Source: Coix lacryma-jobi var. lacryma-jobi (lineage: Eukaryota > Streptophyta > Magnoliopsida > Poales > Poaceae). Taken from it: DNA of 64,000 bases. The notes beneath the pieces are model-generated. The model searched no databases. It was not told the origin of the DNA and saw only the letters and a list, made by a program, of their open reading frames with translations. This document shows, one piece after another, positions 1 to 12,194 of this stretch. Position numbers and translations under genes: made by a program. Where the stretch lies: contig CM019830.1 in the NCBI GenBank assembly GCA_009763385.1, forward strand, positions 91,514,649-91,578,648. The letters run 5' to 3'. The stretch's first letter is position 1, and each line of letters begins with the position of its first letter.

Positions 1-3000
1 ATGTCGCACACTCGCCCGATCACACCTTGCCAGGTAGCCGACGGCAGCCACTTCACGAAATTCGAGAACACAACGCGCGGGATGGTCATGGGCCCTTCTA
101 CATCGGGGGTTATCTCAATGCCAGGTCGCTCAAGCTATAACTGCCCATGGTCATGCCAGGTCAATCAGGCCCCGCCTGTCCACGGACCATGCCAGGTTGC
201 TCAGAATAGTTGCCCACGGTACATGTAAGGCCCTGGGTGCTAGGCGTCAACATCTACATCACCGGCTTGAATAGCCTTACTCGGCTTCACGGGAGGTAGT
301 CCGACCTACTCCGTTAAGTGATTGACGCATTCAAAATGACTGAGGTGTGCCTTCGTCGGGTCCTAAGCGACACACACGAGAGACTACTAGCACACAGAAC
401 CCATGTCCTGCTGCTCCTACATCCCGCCCGGTCTCAGATTAATTATCACATGGTTATCTCCATGATAGCACCAGGCTAGTCATGATTAGTATCCACCTAT
501 ATGCGGGAGACAGAAAATCACCCGACTTTTACCGGTCTAAGCAGGGCTAAGCATATAATCGAGCCTAGACCTAACAGGGATATCAAGATAATAATTGTAG
601 GTGGACAAGGATAAGTAAGTATTGCACCAACGGTATCACTCAACTCCTATAAGCTAATGCAACAAGCATATCAAGTTAATTTCGTAATTCATTTGCAAAC
701 CATAGGAGTGGGATGCTCCAGGGCTTGCCTCTTTCAAAGTCGGAGGGTCGATGGACGCGGCACTCAGGCAGGTCCTCGACGTCTTCTTCTTCGGTCCTCT
801 CGTCCTGGGTTTCCTCCGGGCACGGCTCCTCCGGTGGCTGCGGGTTCTGGACCTCCACTACCGATCCTGTATGATGCATAACACGCATGAATAAAAATGA
901 ATGCACATGTGATGCATTGGTGATGCAACATGGAACAAGATAACTCAGGAGATAAGCACATGTCATCTACTTCATTTTCTTCAACAAGGTAGTCAACATC
1001 ATCCTATTATCACTTAACTACTTGCTACCATTTAAGCATTTTATTTAGCCTAGAACAGCAACCCTCAGATAACAATCTCAAAAAAATCTACAGAAATTAC
1101 TGGAGGTTGACAGCATGCAATCTAGTCTTCTGTCCAAATTTCAAGCCATTTGGACTTAAACTCTATTTTCTATGAAAAAGACAAATATTACCATGAAAAG
1201 GTCCTTTGAACTACACACCCTAGCAAAATGTGTCAAACAACAGATTTCCTATTTTTCTACTGAACTTCTTAGTACAATAGCAGTATACAAAAATTATGAG
1301 GTTCAAACTTTTCATATTTTAATTACTACAAATTATACAAGAAAACAGCATTTCATCATTTTAATTGCTACTGCCAAAATATTTCACTGAACAACTCCAT
1401 ATTATATTTTTCCTAGAAACTATTCAGCAATACAAACCTAACAAAATAAGAATCACATTTTTTTGAGCAATACACAATTTATTATGCATTTAACAAGATT
1501 TCAGGCTAAACATAAATTAAATATAACTACACATAAATTTATCACAAACTGGACATATTATATTTTTCATACATAGAACTCATCAAAACAAACTTAACAA
1601 AACTTATTTCACCTTTTTAGCATTTACAGAACTCAAGATATGAATTAAACAAACTACACAAGCATTTCTGAAAACTATTTAAACAAAACCCTTTAAAAAC
1701 CCTTCAGGCTAGACTGCTATACGCACCCACACCACTGCACCCAAGCCACTAACAACCGGGACCCGAGCAACTGACTAGCGGGCCCCCGAGTCAAACCGGC
1801 CCCACATGTCATACACACAGAACAGAGGCCGACGTTGACCATGGCAATGCTCGCCGTCGGCGGCTCCTCCGGCGAAATGGACACCACCGGCGGACTCCTC
1901 GCAACCTTCCGCACCCGACGATACCACTAAAAGGCCTAGCACACTAACAGAGCAAGCTTCGCCGGTGAGAATGGCGGCCGCGGCGGCGGGAGCTCGCCAC
2001 GCCGGCCATCTCCGGCCTTCCCGAAGCAAACCGACGGCCAACTCTCACTCCTCAAACCCTAATGAACCCTAATCGAAGCAAGGACGCTAGGGGTGCCCTG
2101 AGAAACGGCCGAGACCGCGGCTCGTCGTCCATAGCGAACAGAGCCGGCGGCGGACGGTGACGTACGACCACTACCAAACCCTAATCGGCCAAACCAACAC
2201 CTCCAACGTCTCCTACGGGCCAAGGCGATTCGCGAACGCTAGCTAGGACGAACGGACGAGCTCGAAAAGGGGGTTGGCCACGGCAGACCGAACTCGCCGG
2301 CCATGGAGGACACGGCGGACGCGTGCTCCGCGGCTTACCCAGGGGCTTTCGGCGCGAGCTAGCTAGTGCAGGAGATGGAGCGGGTCACGACGACTTGGTT
2401 TGGCAGGATGGTTGGGGTGGAACCGCGGCGGAGCGGCGAGAAACGCCGGCGGACTCGCAGCGGCGCTCACCTTGCTCGGGCGACGGCGAGAGCGAGAGGG
2501 GACAGAGCGGAGGGAGTGGAGCGGCTTGGCTGCGCGAGTGCAGGCGGGCGGGCCTTGTGCTCGCCACTCCGCGCGCGGACGCGGGCTCGCCAGGCGTCGG
2601 GCGCCACGCGGCGGCCGAGCTCTGTGGCCGGTCGGCCATGACCGCGGCGTCGTTCGGCTGAAACGGCCGTTTCAGTCGGCCGAATAGCGCCTGACAGCGC
2701 GTTTTCAAACGCGATTAACTCACTAATTACTCGATGAAACGACACACCGTTTGATCCTTTGGTTAGAGCTATATGCCGACTACAACTTTGGTTATAAGAT
2801 CAAGCTTTGGTTTGGCCTGGATTGCTCTCAAGAAAGCTCCAAAGATCACAAGACGAAACTGTTTCGGCAGTTAGGACTTAGAAGAATTTTTCTATGTCAA
2901 AACTCCCCCATTTCTGCCTTGTGGGTCCTAAAACACCTTGTTAAACCCATTTTCATGAGCTGGCCCTTAAACAACTTCTGTTCTACTCTAAAATCTACAC

Positions 3001-3347
3001 ACTTTTGGTTAAGGGCCCATAGCCATGCAAAGCTTCTATCTAGGAGGTTTTAGTTAGTCAAAGAAAAGGACTCCTAGAGCTCTCTTAAGGCAACTAGGGT
3101 TAGAGGCTTGGTTAGCCAAAGTGACCAACATAAACCTAGCTTCATTTTGACTCCTCAGCAAGGTTAAACTACTTAGGAGACTCAAACACTCCAAAAACAA
3201 GTCAAGCAAACATCACACTAGGCACCACAGTAATTACCATCACATGAAATGACACTTCACAAAAAGAATGAAACAAGTGATGATACTTTATGCTCATGAG
3301 ATGTCAAGTTATGCATTTTAAGGTTGCTTAACACCAGGGGTGTTACA
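1..3347 (-). repeat. 3' LTR of element B (truncated by the window start)
   Basis: Positions 1-3347 align along their whole length with 33129-36467. The LTR begins on the minus strand at 3347 with TGTAACACCC, directly after a purine tract. Roughly 0.8 kb of the LTR lies before the window. It includes an A/T-rich part (about 900-1700) and a GC-rich part (about 1750-2700). Short ORFs in the GC-rich part overlap in several frames and show no family motif, so I do not call them genes. Confidence 0.95.
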
Positions 3348-3363
3348 GCCCTCCCCTCCTTAA
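3348..3363 (-). other. Polypurine tract of element B
   Basis: On the minus strand a purine run (AAGGAGGGGAGGGC) ends directly at the first base of the 3' LTR. This is the expected plus-strand primer site for reverse transcription. The same arrangement occurs in elements A and C. Confidence 0.85.
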
Positions 3364-3383
3364 AGGAATCTCATCCCGAGATT

Positions 3384-6300
3384 TTAAGTTACTGACCATT
3401 TCTTATAAAAGTGTGGATACACCTTTTTTAGATAGTCTTCCGTTTCCGAAGTGGCATCTCGTTCATCTTGTTCACTCCAAGACACCTTGTATTGCTTTAC
3501 TTTTCTTCCACGAGTTACTCTCTCCTTTTCATCAAGCACCCGGCACGGCTCCACCGAGTAGGTGAGATCGGATTGCAGCTTGATATTGGCCGGTTGTACT
3601 TCTTCTTCTGGTACTCGAAGACATTTCTTTAACTGCGACACATGGAATATAGGGAATATAGCCTTTAAATGTTCCGGCAGCTGTAGCTGATAAGCTACCT
3701 CTCCCCTCATTTCCACAATCCTGTATGGCACCACAAAACTTGGCGCCAGCTTTCTTTTTACTCCAAAGCGTCTGACACCTTTCATGGGTGACACTTTCAG
3801 ATAAACATAATCGCCTTTGTTGAATTCAAGCGGTTTTCTTCTCTTGTCTGCATAGCTCTTCTGTCAAGACTGCGCAGCTGCTATATGTTGTTGAATTGTT
3901 CTAACTTGTTCTTCTGCTTCGTTAACGAAATCAATTCCGTAGTGTCGACATTCTCCTGGTTCAACCCAATTCACCGGTGTCCTGCACCTTCTACCATAGA
4001 GGGCTTCAAAAGGTGTCATCTGTATGCTTTCTTGGTAACTATTGTTATATGCAAATTCAGCTAAAGGTAACCATTTCTCCAAAGATCCTTTTGCTGAAAT
4101 CACACATGCTCTCAACATGTCCTCTAAAACTTGGTTCACTCTTTCTGTTTGCCCTGATGTTTGGGGATGATAGGCAGAGCTACGGATTAGCTTTGTGCCT
4201 AGTTCCTTTTGCAGTTTCTCCCAAAATAGTGCAGTAAACTGCGATCCACGATCCGAAACTATGACCTTGGGTACACCATGTAGTCGAACAATTTGATTGA
4301 TATAAATCTCTGCATAGTCCGATGCTTGATAACAGGTTTTAACTGGTATGAAATGAGCGGTCTTGGTAAGACGATCAACTATTACCCAAATTGAATCATT
4401 TCCCCTTTGGGTGGTTGGCAAACCGGTGATGAAATCCATACCTACTTCTTCCCATTTCAACTCGGGTATTGGTAACGGTTGAAGTGTTCCGACTGGCTTC
4501 AGGTGAATAGCTTTTACTCGACAACACATGTCGCATCTGGCTACATATGCGGCAATTTCTTTCTTTATTTTGGTCCACCAAAACCTTGGACGCAAATCCT
4601 GATACATCTTGGTGCTTCCAGGATGAATGGATAACTTGGACAAATGAGCTTCATCCATGATCCGATTTTTGAGCTCTCTGTTCTTGGGTACTACTAAGCG
4701 CTTGTCAAACCATAAAACTCCCTTATCGTCAATCCGAAAATGTTTTATTGGTTCAGTTGTGGTTTTCAGCCTTTCCTTAATATGATAAATTCTCTTGTCC
4801 GTTTTCTGCCCTTCAAGAATCTGGTCAACCAGAGTGCCTTACAGCTTGATGTTGTGCAGAATTACAGGGTGTACGAGACGAAACTCGTCTTCTAGTCGTA
4901 ACCTCAAGTTGTTGCAGTGTGATTTCCGGCTCAAAGCATTGGCAACCACATTTGCCTTTCCTGGGTGATAATGTATCTGCAGATTGTAATCCTTGATTAG
5001 TTGAAGCCATCTTCTTTGCCTCATATTCAGTTCAGGTTGAGTGAAGATATACTTGAGACTCTTGTGATCAGTGTACATATTGCAGACATTGCCAAGCAGA
5101 TAATGTCTCCAGATCTTCAGAGCATGCACCACAACGGCTAACTCCAAATCATGTGTAGGATAGTTTATTTCATGTTTTCTCAATTGGCGTGAGGCATATG
5201 CAATCACTCTGCCTTCTTGCATAAGGACACAACCCAATCCAACTTTCGATGCATCATAAAAGACATCAAAAGGCTTCTCGATATCTGGTTGAGCTAAGAC
5301 AGGAGCAGTGGTCAATAGTTTCCGTAGGGTACGGAAAGCTATTTCACACTCCTTTGTCCATTCAAACTTATGATCCTTCTAGAGCAAGCTTGTCATTGGT
5401 TTTGCAATCTTGGAAAAGTCGGGAATGAAACGACGATAGTATCCTGCTAATCCAAGAAAACTCCGAATCTCACCAACTGAAGTAGGAGATTTCCAATCCA
5501 TCACCTCTTGTACCTTACTGGGGTCCACAGAAATTCCTTCTTCTGATAGAATATGACCAAGAAATTGCACCTGCTTCAACCAAAACTCGCATTTGCTAAA
5601 CTTAGCATAAAGCTTATGCTCCCGGAGACTTGTCAAAACAATCCTCAAATGTTTTGCATGATCGTCCGGGTTCTCGGAATATATCAGAATGTCATCAATG
5701 AACACTACTACAAACTTATCCAATTCTGGCATAAATACCGAATCCATCAAACACATGAAGTATGCTGGGGCATTTGTCAATCCAAAAGACATGACAAGAT
5801 ACTCGTATAATCCATATCTGGTCGAGAAAGCAGTCTTTGGGATATCTTGCGGTCGGATTCTGATCTGGTGATAACCTGATCTCAAATCAATCTTGGAAAA
5901 CACCTTGGCTCTGGATAACTGATCAAACAGAATATCTATCCATGGCAAAGGATACTTGTTCTTGACAGTCACGGCATTGAGCGGCCGATAATCCACACAC
6001 ATTCGTAGCGACTTATCCTTCTTCTTGACAAACAACGCTGGACATCCCCACTCAGATATACTTGGTTGGATGAATCCTTTGTCCAAGAGCTCCTTGATCT
6101 AAGTCTTGAGTTCAGCTAGCTCATTGGGCGGCATACGGTAAGGCCTTCTAGAGATTGGTGCAGTTCCAGGTAACAACTCAATTGCAAATTCCACTACCCG
6201 CTTGGGCGGTAATCCTGGTAATTCATCGGGAAAGACATCGGGGAAGTCTCGGACGACTGGGATCTTGGACAGGTCTTCTATAGATAAAGTGCAAGATAAA

Positions 6301-6514
6301 TCAACAAAGTCAACACCCTGGGGAAGAGAGATGCGTAACTTGGTATTTGTTCTTCCATCAGATAAGGTAAGAACCCTATTCGTAGTGTCTAACACCGCAT
6401 TGCACATACTCATCCAACTCATCCCTATGACTACATCCATACTTAGTCCTGGCAGAACTACTAAATTAGCTCCGAATTTGTGCCTCCAATGTCGATGGTT
6501 GCATTACAAACCAT
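3384..6514 (-). pseudogene. Element B pol: protease end, RT, RNase H, integrase, chromodomain (broken)
   Basis: Read from 6514 down to 3384, the frame gives the end of the protease region, a reverse transcriptase with the FIDD catalytic motif (about 5700-5690), RNase H starting at PFDVFYDASK (about 5270), an integrase with an HHCC finger (about 4650-4520) and a D-D-E core (DFITGLP, SDRGSQF, GQTERV), and a chromodomain near 3470-3400. In-frame stops lie at 6101 (TAG), 5381 (TAG), 4841 (TAA) and 3866 (TGA), each at a site where a sister element has Gln or Arg. A lost base near 6490 puts gag-protease and pol in different frames. In the chromodomain the usual Trp of the ATWETEDYL motif is Ser (codon 3449-3447), which should damage the aromatic cage. 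The element is defective. Confidence 0.93.
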
Positions 6515-7593
6515 CTACCTAGATAACACACTACTCCCCACGGAGCTCACGCGAAACCCATAATCCATTTCAGATATCTCTTGATTATGCTTTTGTGCAA
6601 ATGCTTTGCTCATGAATGAGTGCGATGATCCAGTATCAAACCAAACAACTGCAGGATGATGGTTAACATAACACATACCAGCGGTCACAGGCTCTCCGGC
6701 ACGAGCTTCTTCAGCAGTCATGTTGTGCAGACGGGCGGGGTATTTAGCCTCCTGCTTCTTTGGGTGTGGGCAATACCTTGCAAAGTTCCCCTCTTGGTTG
6801 CAATTGTAACATGGCCCACGAACTAGAGGCTTGCTTCCGGCTGAGCTGCCTTGACCCACTCGAGTTTGGTTTGCTGCTACTTTGTACAGCCTTTGACCAC
6901 GTTGAGCTTGCTGCTGACCCTTCTTCTGAGGTGGTCTGAAACGTGCTCCCAGTGCTGGTGGTCCATACTGAGAGCGCTGGGCTGGTGGTCCCCTAAACTG
7001 AGATGGTCCAGACTCCAAGGCCCTCTTTGTAGCCTTGCTCGCAGCATGCTTGTTATTGTGGTTCTCTTGGATCAAGCAATCACTAATAAAGTCATTGAAG
7101 ATGGTACGAGAAGATGTACCCACTGATTTTCCCATTTTGGTGTTCAAGCCTCTCTTGAAACTAGCAATCTTTTTAGCATCCATGTTCACGAAGTTTGGAG
7201 CATAACGTGACAAAGAGTTAAACAGGTGATGGTACTCGGTAACAAATTGAGTCCCTTGTGTCAAGCTCATGAACTCTGCCACTTTCATCTGAGTCAGGTC
7301 GGTCGGAATATAATGCCCACTAACAGCTTCGGTGAACATCCTCCAGGTGACAGGAACGTTGGCAGGATAGGTGGTGCGGTGATGCCCCCACCAAATCCCG
7401 GCTGGCCCCTGCAGCTGGTGTGCAGCATATTCTGCCTTCAACTCTTCTGTGAGTCTGAGGAACCGAAACTTCTGTTCCATAGTATGCAGCCATTCTTCTG
7501 CCTCTAAAGGTTCAGTAGCTTCCTTGAAGATGGGTGGTCTAGTATCCAAGAAATCCCTGAAAGAACTATACTGATTTGGTTCAGGATGCTGGT
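6515..7593 (-). pseudogene. Element B gag and protease, 3' part (after insertion of C)
   Basis: On the minus strand the frame resumes directly after element C and reads the retrotransposon gag domain (DTRPPIFKEATEPLEAEEW, then LRLTEELKAEYAAHQLQG), a CCHC zinc knuckle (CYNCNQEGNFARYC, about 6815-6775) and an aspartic protease active site (WFDTGSSHSF, about 6645-6615). It stops at a TAG (6515-6517). Just downstream, a missing base shifts the rest of the protease into the pol frame. Gag packages element RNA; the protease would mature the polyprotein. The first 58 or so codons are at 22904-23083, separated by the 15.3-kb element C. Confidence 0.93.
7589..7593. repeat. Target site duplication of element C (left copy, CTGGT)
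   Basis: CTGGT directly precedes the TG end of C's LTR and recurs at 22904-22908 after the CA end. It belongs to B's gag codons, so removing C and one copy restores the gag reading frame. Confidence 0.95.
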
Positions 7594-10500
7594 TGTGGCG
7601 GAACCGTCCTGATTATAAGCGCTCAAGTACCGTCTTAGTCAAATCCGTCTGACATCGACTCATACTTGAACCCATATAACCCCGGTAGTCTGGAAATCTC
7701 GAAGGATTTCTATCATCATACATCATACAGGATCGCATTGTTCAAGAATTACATTCGTAAAGATACAACATAGAGAAACGGAACCGAATTTAAAGTATCA
7801 GAGTGCGAATTTAAAACAGAGTTATTACAATACCAAATTTAAAAGTGCGTAAGCTGAAATAAGTTTGAAACACGACCACCACACATGTGGTCCAAATAAA
7901 ACATTGTTTGATAAATCCAACTCAACACAACTCAGTCTTCCCTTTTTAGATAATGTGCCACTAGAAGTCTCAGACCAACAAAAGAAAAAGGGAAGCTTCT
8001 GGACGACCCTGCCCTGGGCCTACTCCTCATCACCTTCCACCGGGTAGAGGCAGTGCTTACAATAGCCAAAGTAGACCTGGCCATCTGCAACAAACGGGAT
8101 AAACCCTAAGTACAGGAATGTACTCAGCTAGACTTACCCGTCCAACTGAAAATAAAGACGTCAATGGTATGCAAGGCCTTTTTGGGTGGAGCTGGGATGT
8201 TTAGTTGCGGAAAGCTCACAATTAAGATAAGGAGTATTAAATGACATAGATGAGCTGTCAGTTTTAGACCTGTTTCTTTACTCTAGGTTTGCACCTGAAC
8301 TATTACACACACTTGAGTCTAACAAGCAATAGTATAAACATATCCAGTTGACTTCTCCATATTTTAGTTGAACCTTTAACATCACATGGAGTTGCATCGT
8401 GGTGAAGCTCGCCATAGCTTCCCACTAACCGGGGGAGACGGCGACTCGAATCGAATTCCAAACCAGCTGGTGAAAGACCTTTAATACCAGCCCACACTTT
8501 CCTCGTCGGGTCCATGCATTGGGCAACCGCTCGATGCTTGTTCGTGGTGGTAATCGTCGCGGTTCAAGCACGGACCGCCCAATAGGAACCTAGCGATGGC
8601 CTTACGCGGCAGATCGCATTTCCATACTAGAGGGCGCGACACGGGTCGAAACCGGCCCGAACAGCTTGTAACCGGCTTTGGGGTCGATGATTACGGCACC
8701 GACATATCCCTAAGTAAAAGGGCGCGTTCAAAAATGAACGAGGGCCAACATCGATACAAACCTACACGATCCAACGGACGGACTGCCCCCAAGTTCCAAC
8801 TTGGTGCCTTGCCTTCCAGTTGACTGTATTTCATTCATACTCACGTTCTTTTCCACGATAGCAAATATGGCCAACCGTGATCCGGTAACTACCCATCAGG
8901 GTATTACAGGAACATTCTTAACTACTACTTTTATTAAGCAAGCTAAGCAATTCTACATTATAAATAAATAACAGGATAACAAGGTAAATATTAATCAATA
9001 ACCAAGGAATGGTAATGCAGCAAGTAGGATTTATTCCAACTCCTAAACCTAATGCATCACAATATAAAAGAACTCAAGTAATTTTAATTGCAAAAGATAG
9101 GAGGCTTAATATGCTCCGGGGCTTGCCTTGAGAGAAGATTGAGGCCTCGTGGGAGGGGCACTCAGGAAGGTTTGTGTCGGCCGCGGGGTCGACTTCCTCG
9201 GTTTGATGAAGTTCCGGGATCTCCTGCTCGACGTTTGTCTCCTGCTCCTGGTCTTGATCCTGAACTGTCGATCCTATTGCAATGCGGTTGAAAATGATAA
9301 ATAAATAATTCGTGGTGCGAGATGCGGTGGTAAGAAAAGTAACATTTCTTACAAACCAACAAAACCAACTTATTGAACCACTTTGACATTGAGGTAAATA
9401 CTTATTTATTTCATAAAACAAAATCCATTAATTTACCTATTTCTTATTTAGAAATTCAAAAGAAATTCAGGTTTGAACTGCAAGTGCATTTTTCTAAACT
9501 TAGAAAAATCCACAAAAATTCCAGAAGGCAATTAACACCTGCTGGACTCCACTGAACAATTTTTCATCTAGAAATAAAATACAGAACTGCAGGTATAAAA
9601 ATAACAAATAAACTGCTCAAAAGGTACTTTGAACTAACTTTTTACACAAAAGTGTTCAACAGCAGATTTCATAATTTTCCTGGCTTCAACTACTCATAAA
9701 CATTCTATTGTAGAAAATTTACTATCAGAACATAAATATACAAGCCTACACAAAATAAACAAATCTACTCCAAATTAAACCATTTGAACTACAACCCTAC
9801 TGAAAAAGGGGGATAAACTGATTTTCATATTTTTCCCAGATTCTACTTCACATTTCATATTTATCAAGAAAGTTCCATGAACAGAAACATTATATTATTT
9901 CTTACATGAATTTCCAAAGAAAACACAGAAAAGTACATTTGTAAAGCAACTTCAGATTCTTCCATACAACAGCTCATGCTTACATTTTTCTTAGCCTGAA
10001 CATGGCATTCAGTGACTACACAATTTTTCCACATTTTATTTTGACATATAAAACACCTTAACATTTATTCTAAGAAATCAGCGAAAAAGGACTTTTAATC
10101 ATAACAGAAACTTTTTCTACATAAACATTGCATCATATATTTTTTCACAGGTGCAAAACATGATAATAAACTTACACAAAATTTTTCAGGAATTATCTCT
10201 ACAAGAAAACAGATATAATCATTTATCTCCATAAAAGCATATAAACTAAAATAAATAGAAACAGTAATCAAAACTTCTACCAAAAATGCTTTCATATTTT
10301 TCCATGATAGATCTACTCATAAACAAGCTAACAAAACTGAAAGTACTTCATTTGGACTTTTAAAACGAGCTACACAAAAATAGCAAGCATTTCTGGAAAA
10401 TAAAACCAAAAAGAAAAACTTTTGAATCCTCCCGGCTCGGCCTTGCGTGGACGTGGTCCATGGACCGGGTGAGGCTGACGTGCGGGGTCCGCTGGTCAAC

Positions 10501-12117
10501 AGGACCCATCCGTCAGTGAGGGCGAGGCAGGGGAAGGTGTTTACCGGCGAAAGCTCGTCGACGGTGAGGTCGCCGGCGGTGAGGCTAGGCTCGATAGACT
10601 CGTCTCGACGAGGCGCATCCAGCGGTGGGGTCGGTTTGGCCAGAGGGTGACCGAAGCGTGCCAGCGGCGAGCGGTGGCGGACGGCGGTGGTGGCAACATA
10701 CGGCTACGCCATTTTCGGCAGTCGCCGGTGAAATTGGGGAAGGCGAAAGCTCACACGAACCCTAGGGAGGCTATCAGCGGGCTCGGATTGGCTCGGGAAG
10801 CTCCGAGGAAGCTTGGCCACGTGAGCGGCCATGGCGGACGGTGGCGGGGCTCGGCTAGGCCGTGTCCGGCGGTCGCCAGCCAAATTGGCGCGTGCGCAGT
10901 GCTTTGTGAACCCTAGGGAGCTAAGTGAGTGGGTTGGTTTGGCTCGGATGGCTCCAGGGGAGCTTGGCCTCGTGCATGGCCGCGGCGGCGCCCATGGCGT
11001 TCGGCCAGAGAGATGGAGTGAGATAGGGAGCGGTAGCGTTGAGATGGATAGGTGTTCTCACCTTGCCTTGGCTCGGTGAAGCTCGAGGACGAAGGAGAGG
11101 AGCGGAGGAGCTTCGGTCGGGGAAGAACAGCCTCGAGCTCCGGACCGCGCTGATGGCGTCGCGGCGGGGCTCCTCGGACTCCGACGTCAGCGAGGCTCGG
11201 CGGGTGGCGCGGAGGTGCGCACCGTGTGGTCTGGACGATGGCGGAGTGGTGGCCAAGATTAATCGGCCGGTGGTGGCTCGGCTAGGGCGGAACGGTGGGT
11301 GCGGTTCTTCGGTGCCGAACGACGGCAAGCAGTGAAGTGCTCGGCGTGTTCGCGGGAGAGGAGAGGGAGAGAGAGCAGGCGGGTGTGTGCGAAATGAGAG
11401 TGAGAGAGCGGAGAGGGGTGCGGTGTGCGGGGTCTTTGCCCTCGGGCTCGGCCGGCGGCGATGCGCGGTCATGGCGGGGACCACGGCGACGGGACGTCGC
11501 GGCAGCACGGCGCGAGCGGCGACGCAGCGCGACAGGCGAGGCGAGCGCGGAGTGGCTGGGGGAGATAGCTTGCGTGCTCGGGTGAGAGGGGATCGAGCGA
11601 GGAGTGGCCGGCGAGGATCCTCGGCAGGATGCGGCGGCCACATGGCGGTTGCGGCCGGCGTACGGCGCGGCAGCGCTGTCGCGCGCGTGCGACCGGGCGA
11701 GGGCGCTGGGCCGGCGCGAGCGCTAACTGGGCCGAGAAGGCCGGATGGGCCGAAAGGTGGGCGCAGGAAAATTCTTTTCCTTTTTCTTTTTACGAAAATT
11801 CACGACCTCTACATGAATAAAGCCAATTTTTGAAACATAAACCATTTTGCTTGCCTCATTTTTATTTTGATAAACTATTTTGAACTAGATCAAAATGCCA
11901 ACATGAAAAGCACTCTACTTAATATTCTTTATTTTATAAACTCATTTGCCATGATAGAAATCCACTTAAACTATCAAGTCCAATAGAAATCCAAAATCCA
12001 AATAAACAAAAAGGCAAAAAGCACTCATATGCACATGAAATGATGCAATGCATTGCTTATGCTCTTTTAGTAGCTAAGTGCAGTTCCTAATGCAGTGCTT
12101 GACACTAGGGTGTCACA
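7594..12117 (-). repeat. 3' LTR of element C (4,524 bp)
   Basis: It pairs with 18660-22903. On the minus strand it begins TGTGACACCC at 12117 and ends CCGCCACA at 7594. Compared with the 5' LTR it keeps about 0.4 kb (around 10755-11205) that the other copy lacks, and lacks about 0.13 kb present at about 22450-22595. An A/T-rich block (about 8920-10430) is followed by a GC-rich block (10430-11760). ORFs in the GC-rich block overlap in all frames and match nothing I recognise. Confidence 0.95.
8085..8137 (-). promoter_or_regulatory. Conserved LTR block: GTAAGT ... hairpin ... TTGCAG (C 3' LTR copy)
   Basis: On the minus strand this block opens with GGGTAAGTC, contains the inverted repeat GAGTAC/GTACTT around a six-base loop, and closes with TTGTTGCAG. 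The same block occurs at 19151-19203, 32725-32779 and in the unrelated-looking solo LTR at 41143-41192, so it is better conserved than the flanking LTR. The edges match splice donor and acceptor consensus. The enclosed 50-55 bases are short for a plant intron, so the donor may instead serve distant acceptors. Confidence 0.5.
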
Positions 12118-12132
12118 GCCCTTCCCCCCTTA
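12118..12132 (-). other. Polypurine tract of element C
   Basis: On the minus strand the run AAGGGGGGAAGGGC ends immediately before the first base of the 3' LTR at 12117. Confidence 0.85.
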
Positions 12133-12194
12133 AAGAAATCTCATCCCGAGATTTGAGTTACGTACCAATCTTTATAAGAAGCGGGATAGTTCAC

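Noticed and set aside
10447..11833. Several long overlapping ORFs on both strands in GC-rich LTR sequence (also at 2323-2745, 21512-22610, 35337-35866, 43072-44287, 56940-57713)
   Set aside because: They overlap in many frames, are compositionally biased (Arg/Ala/Gly/Pro/Ser) and contain no recognisable domain. They lie inside LTRs, where stop codons are rare because of GC content.
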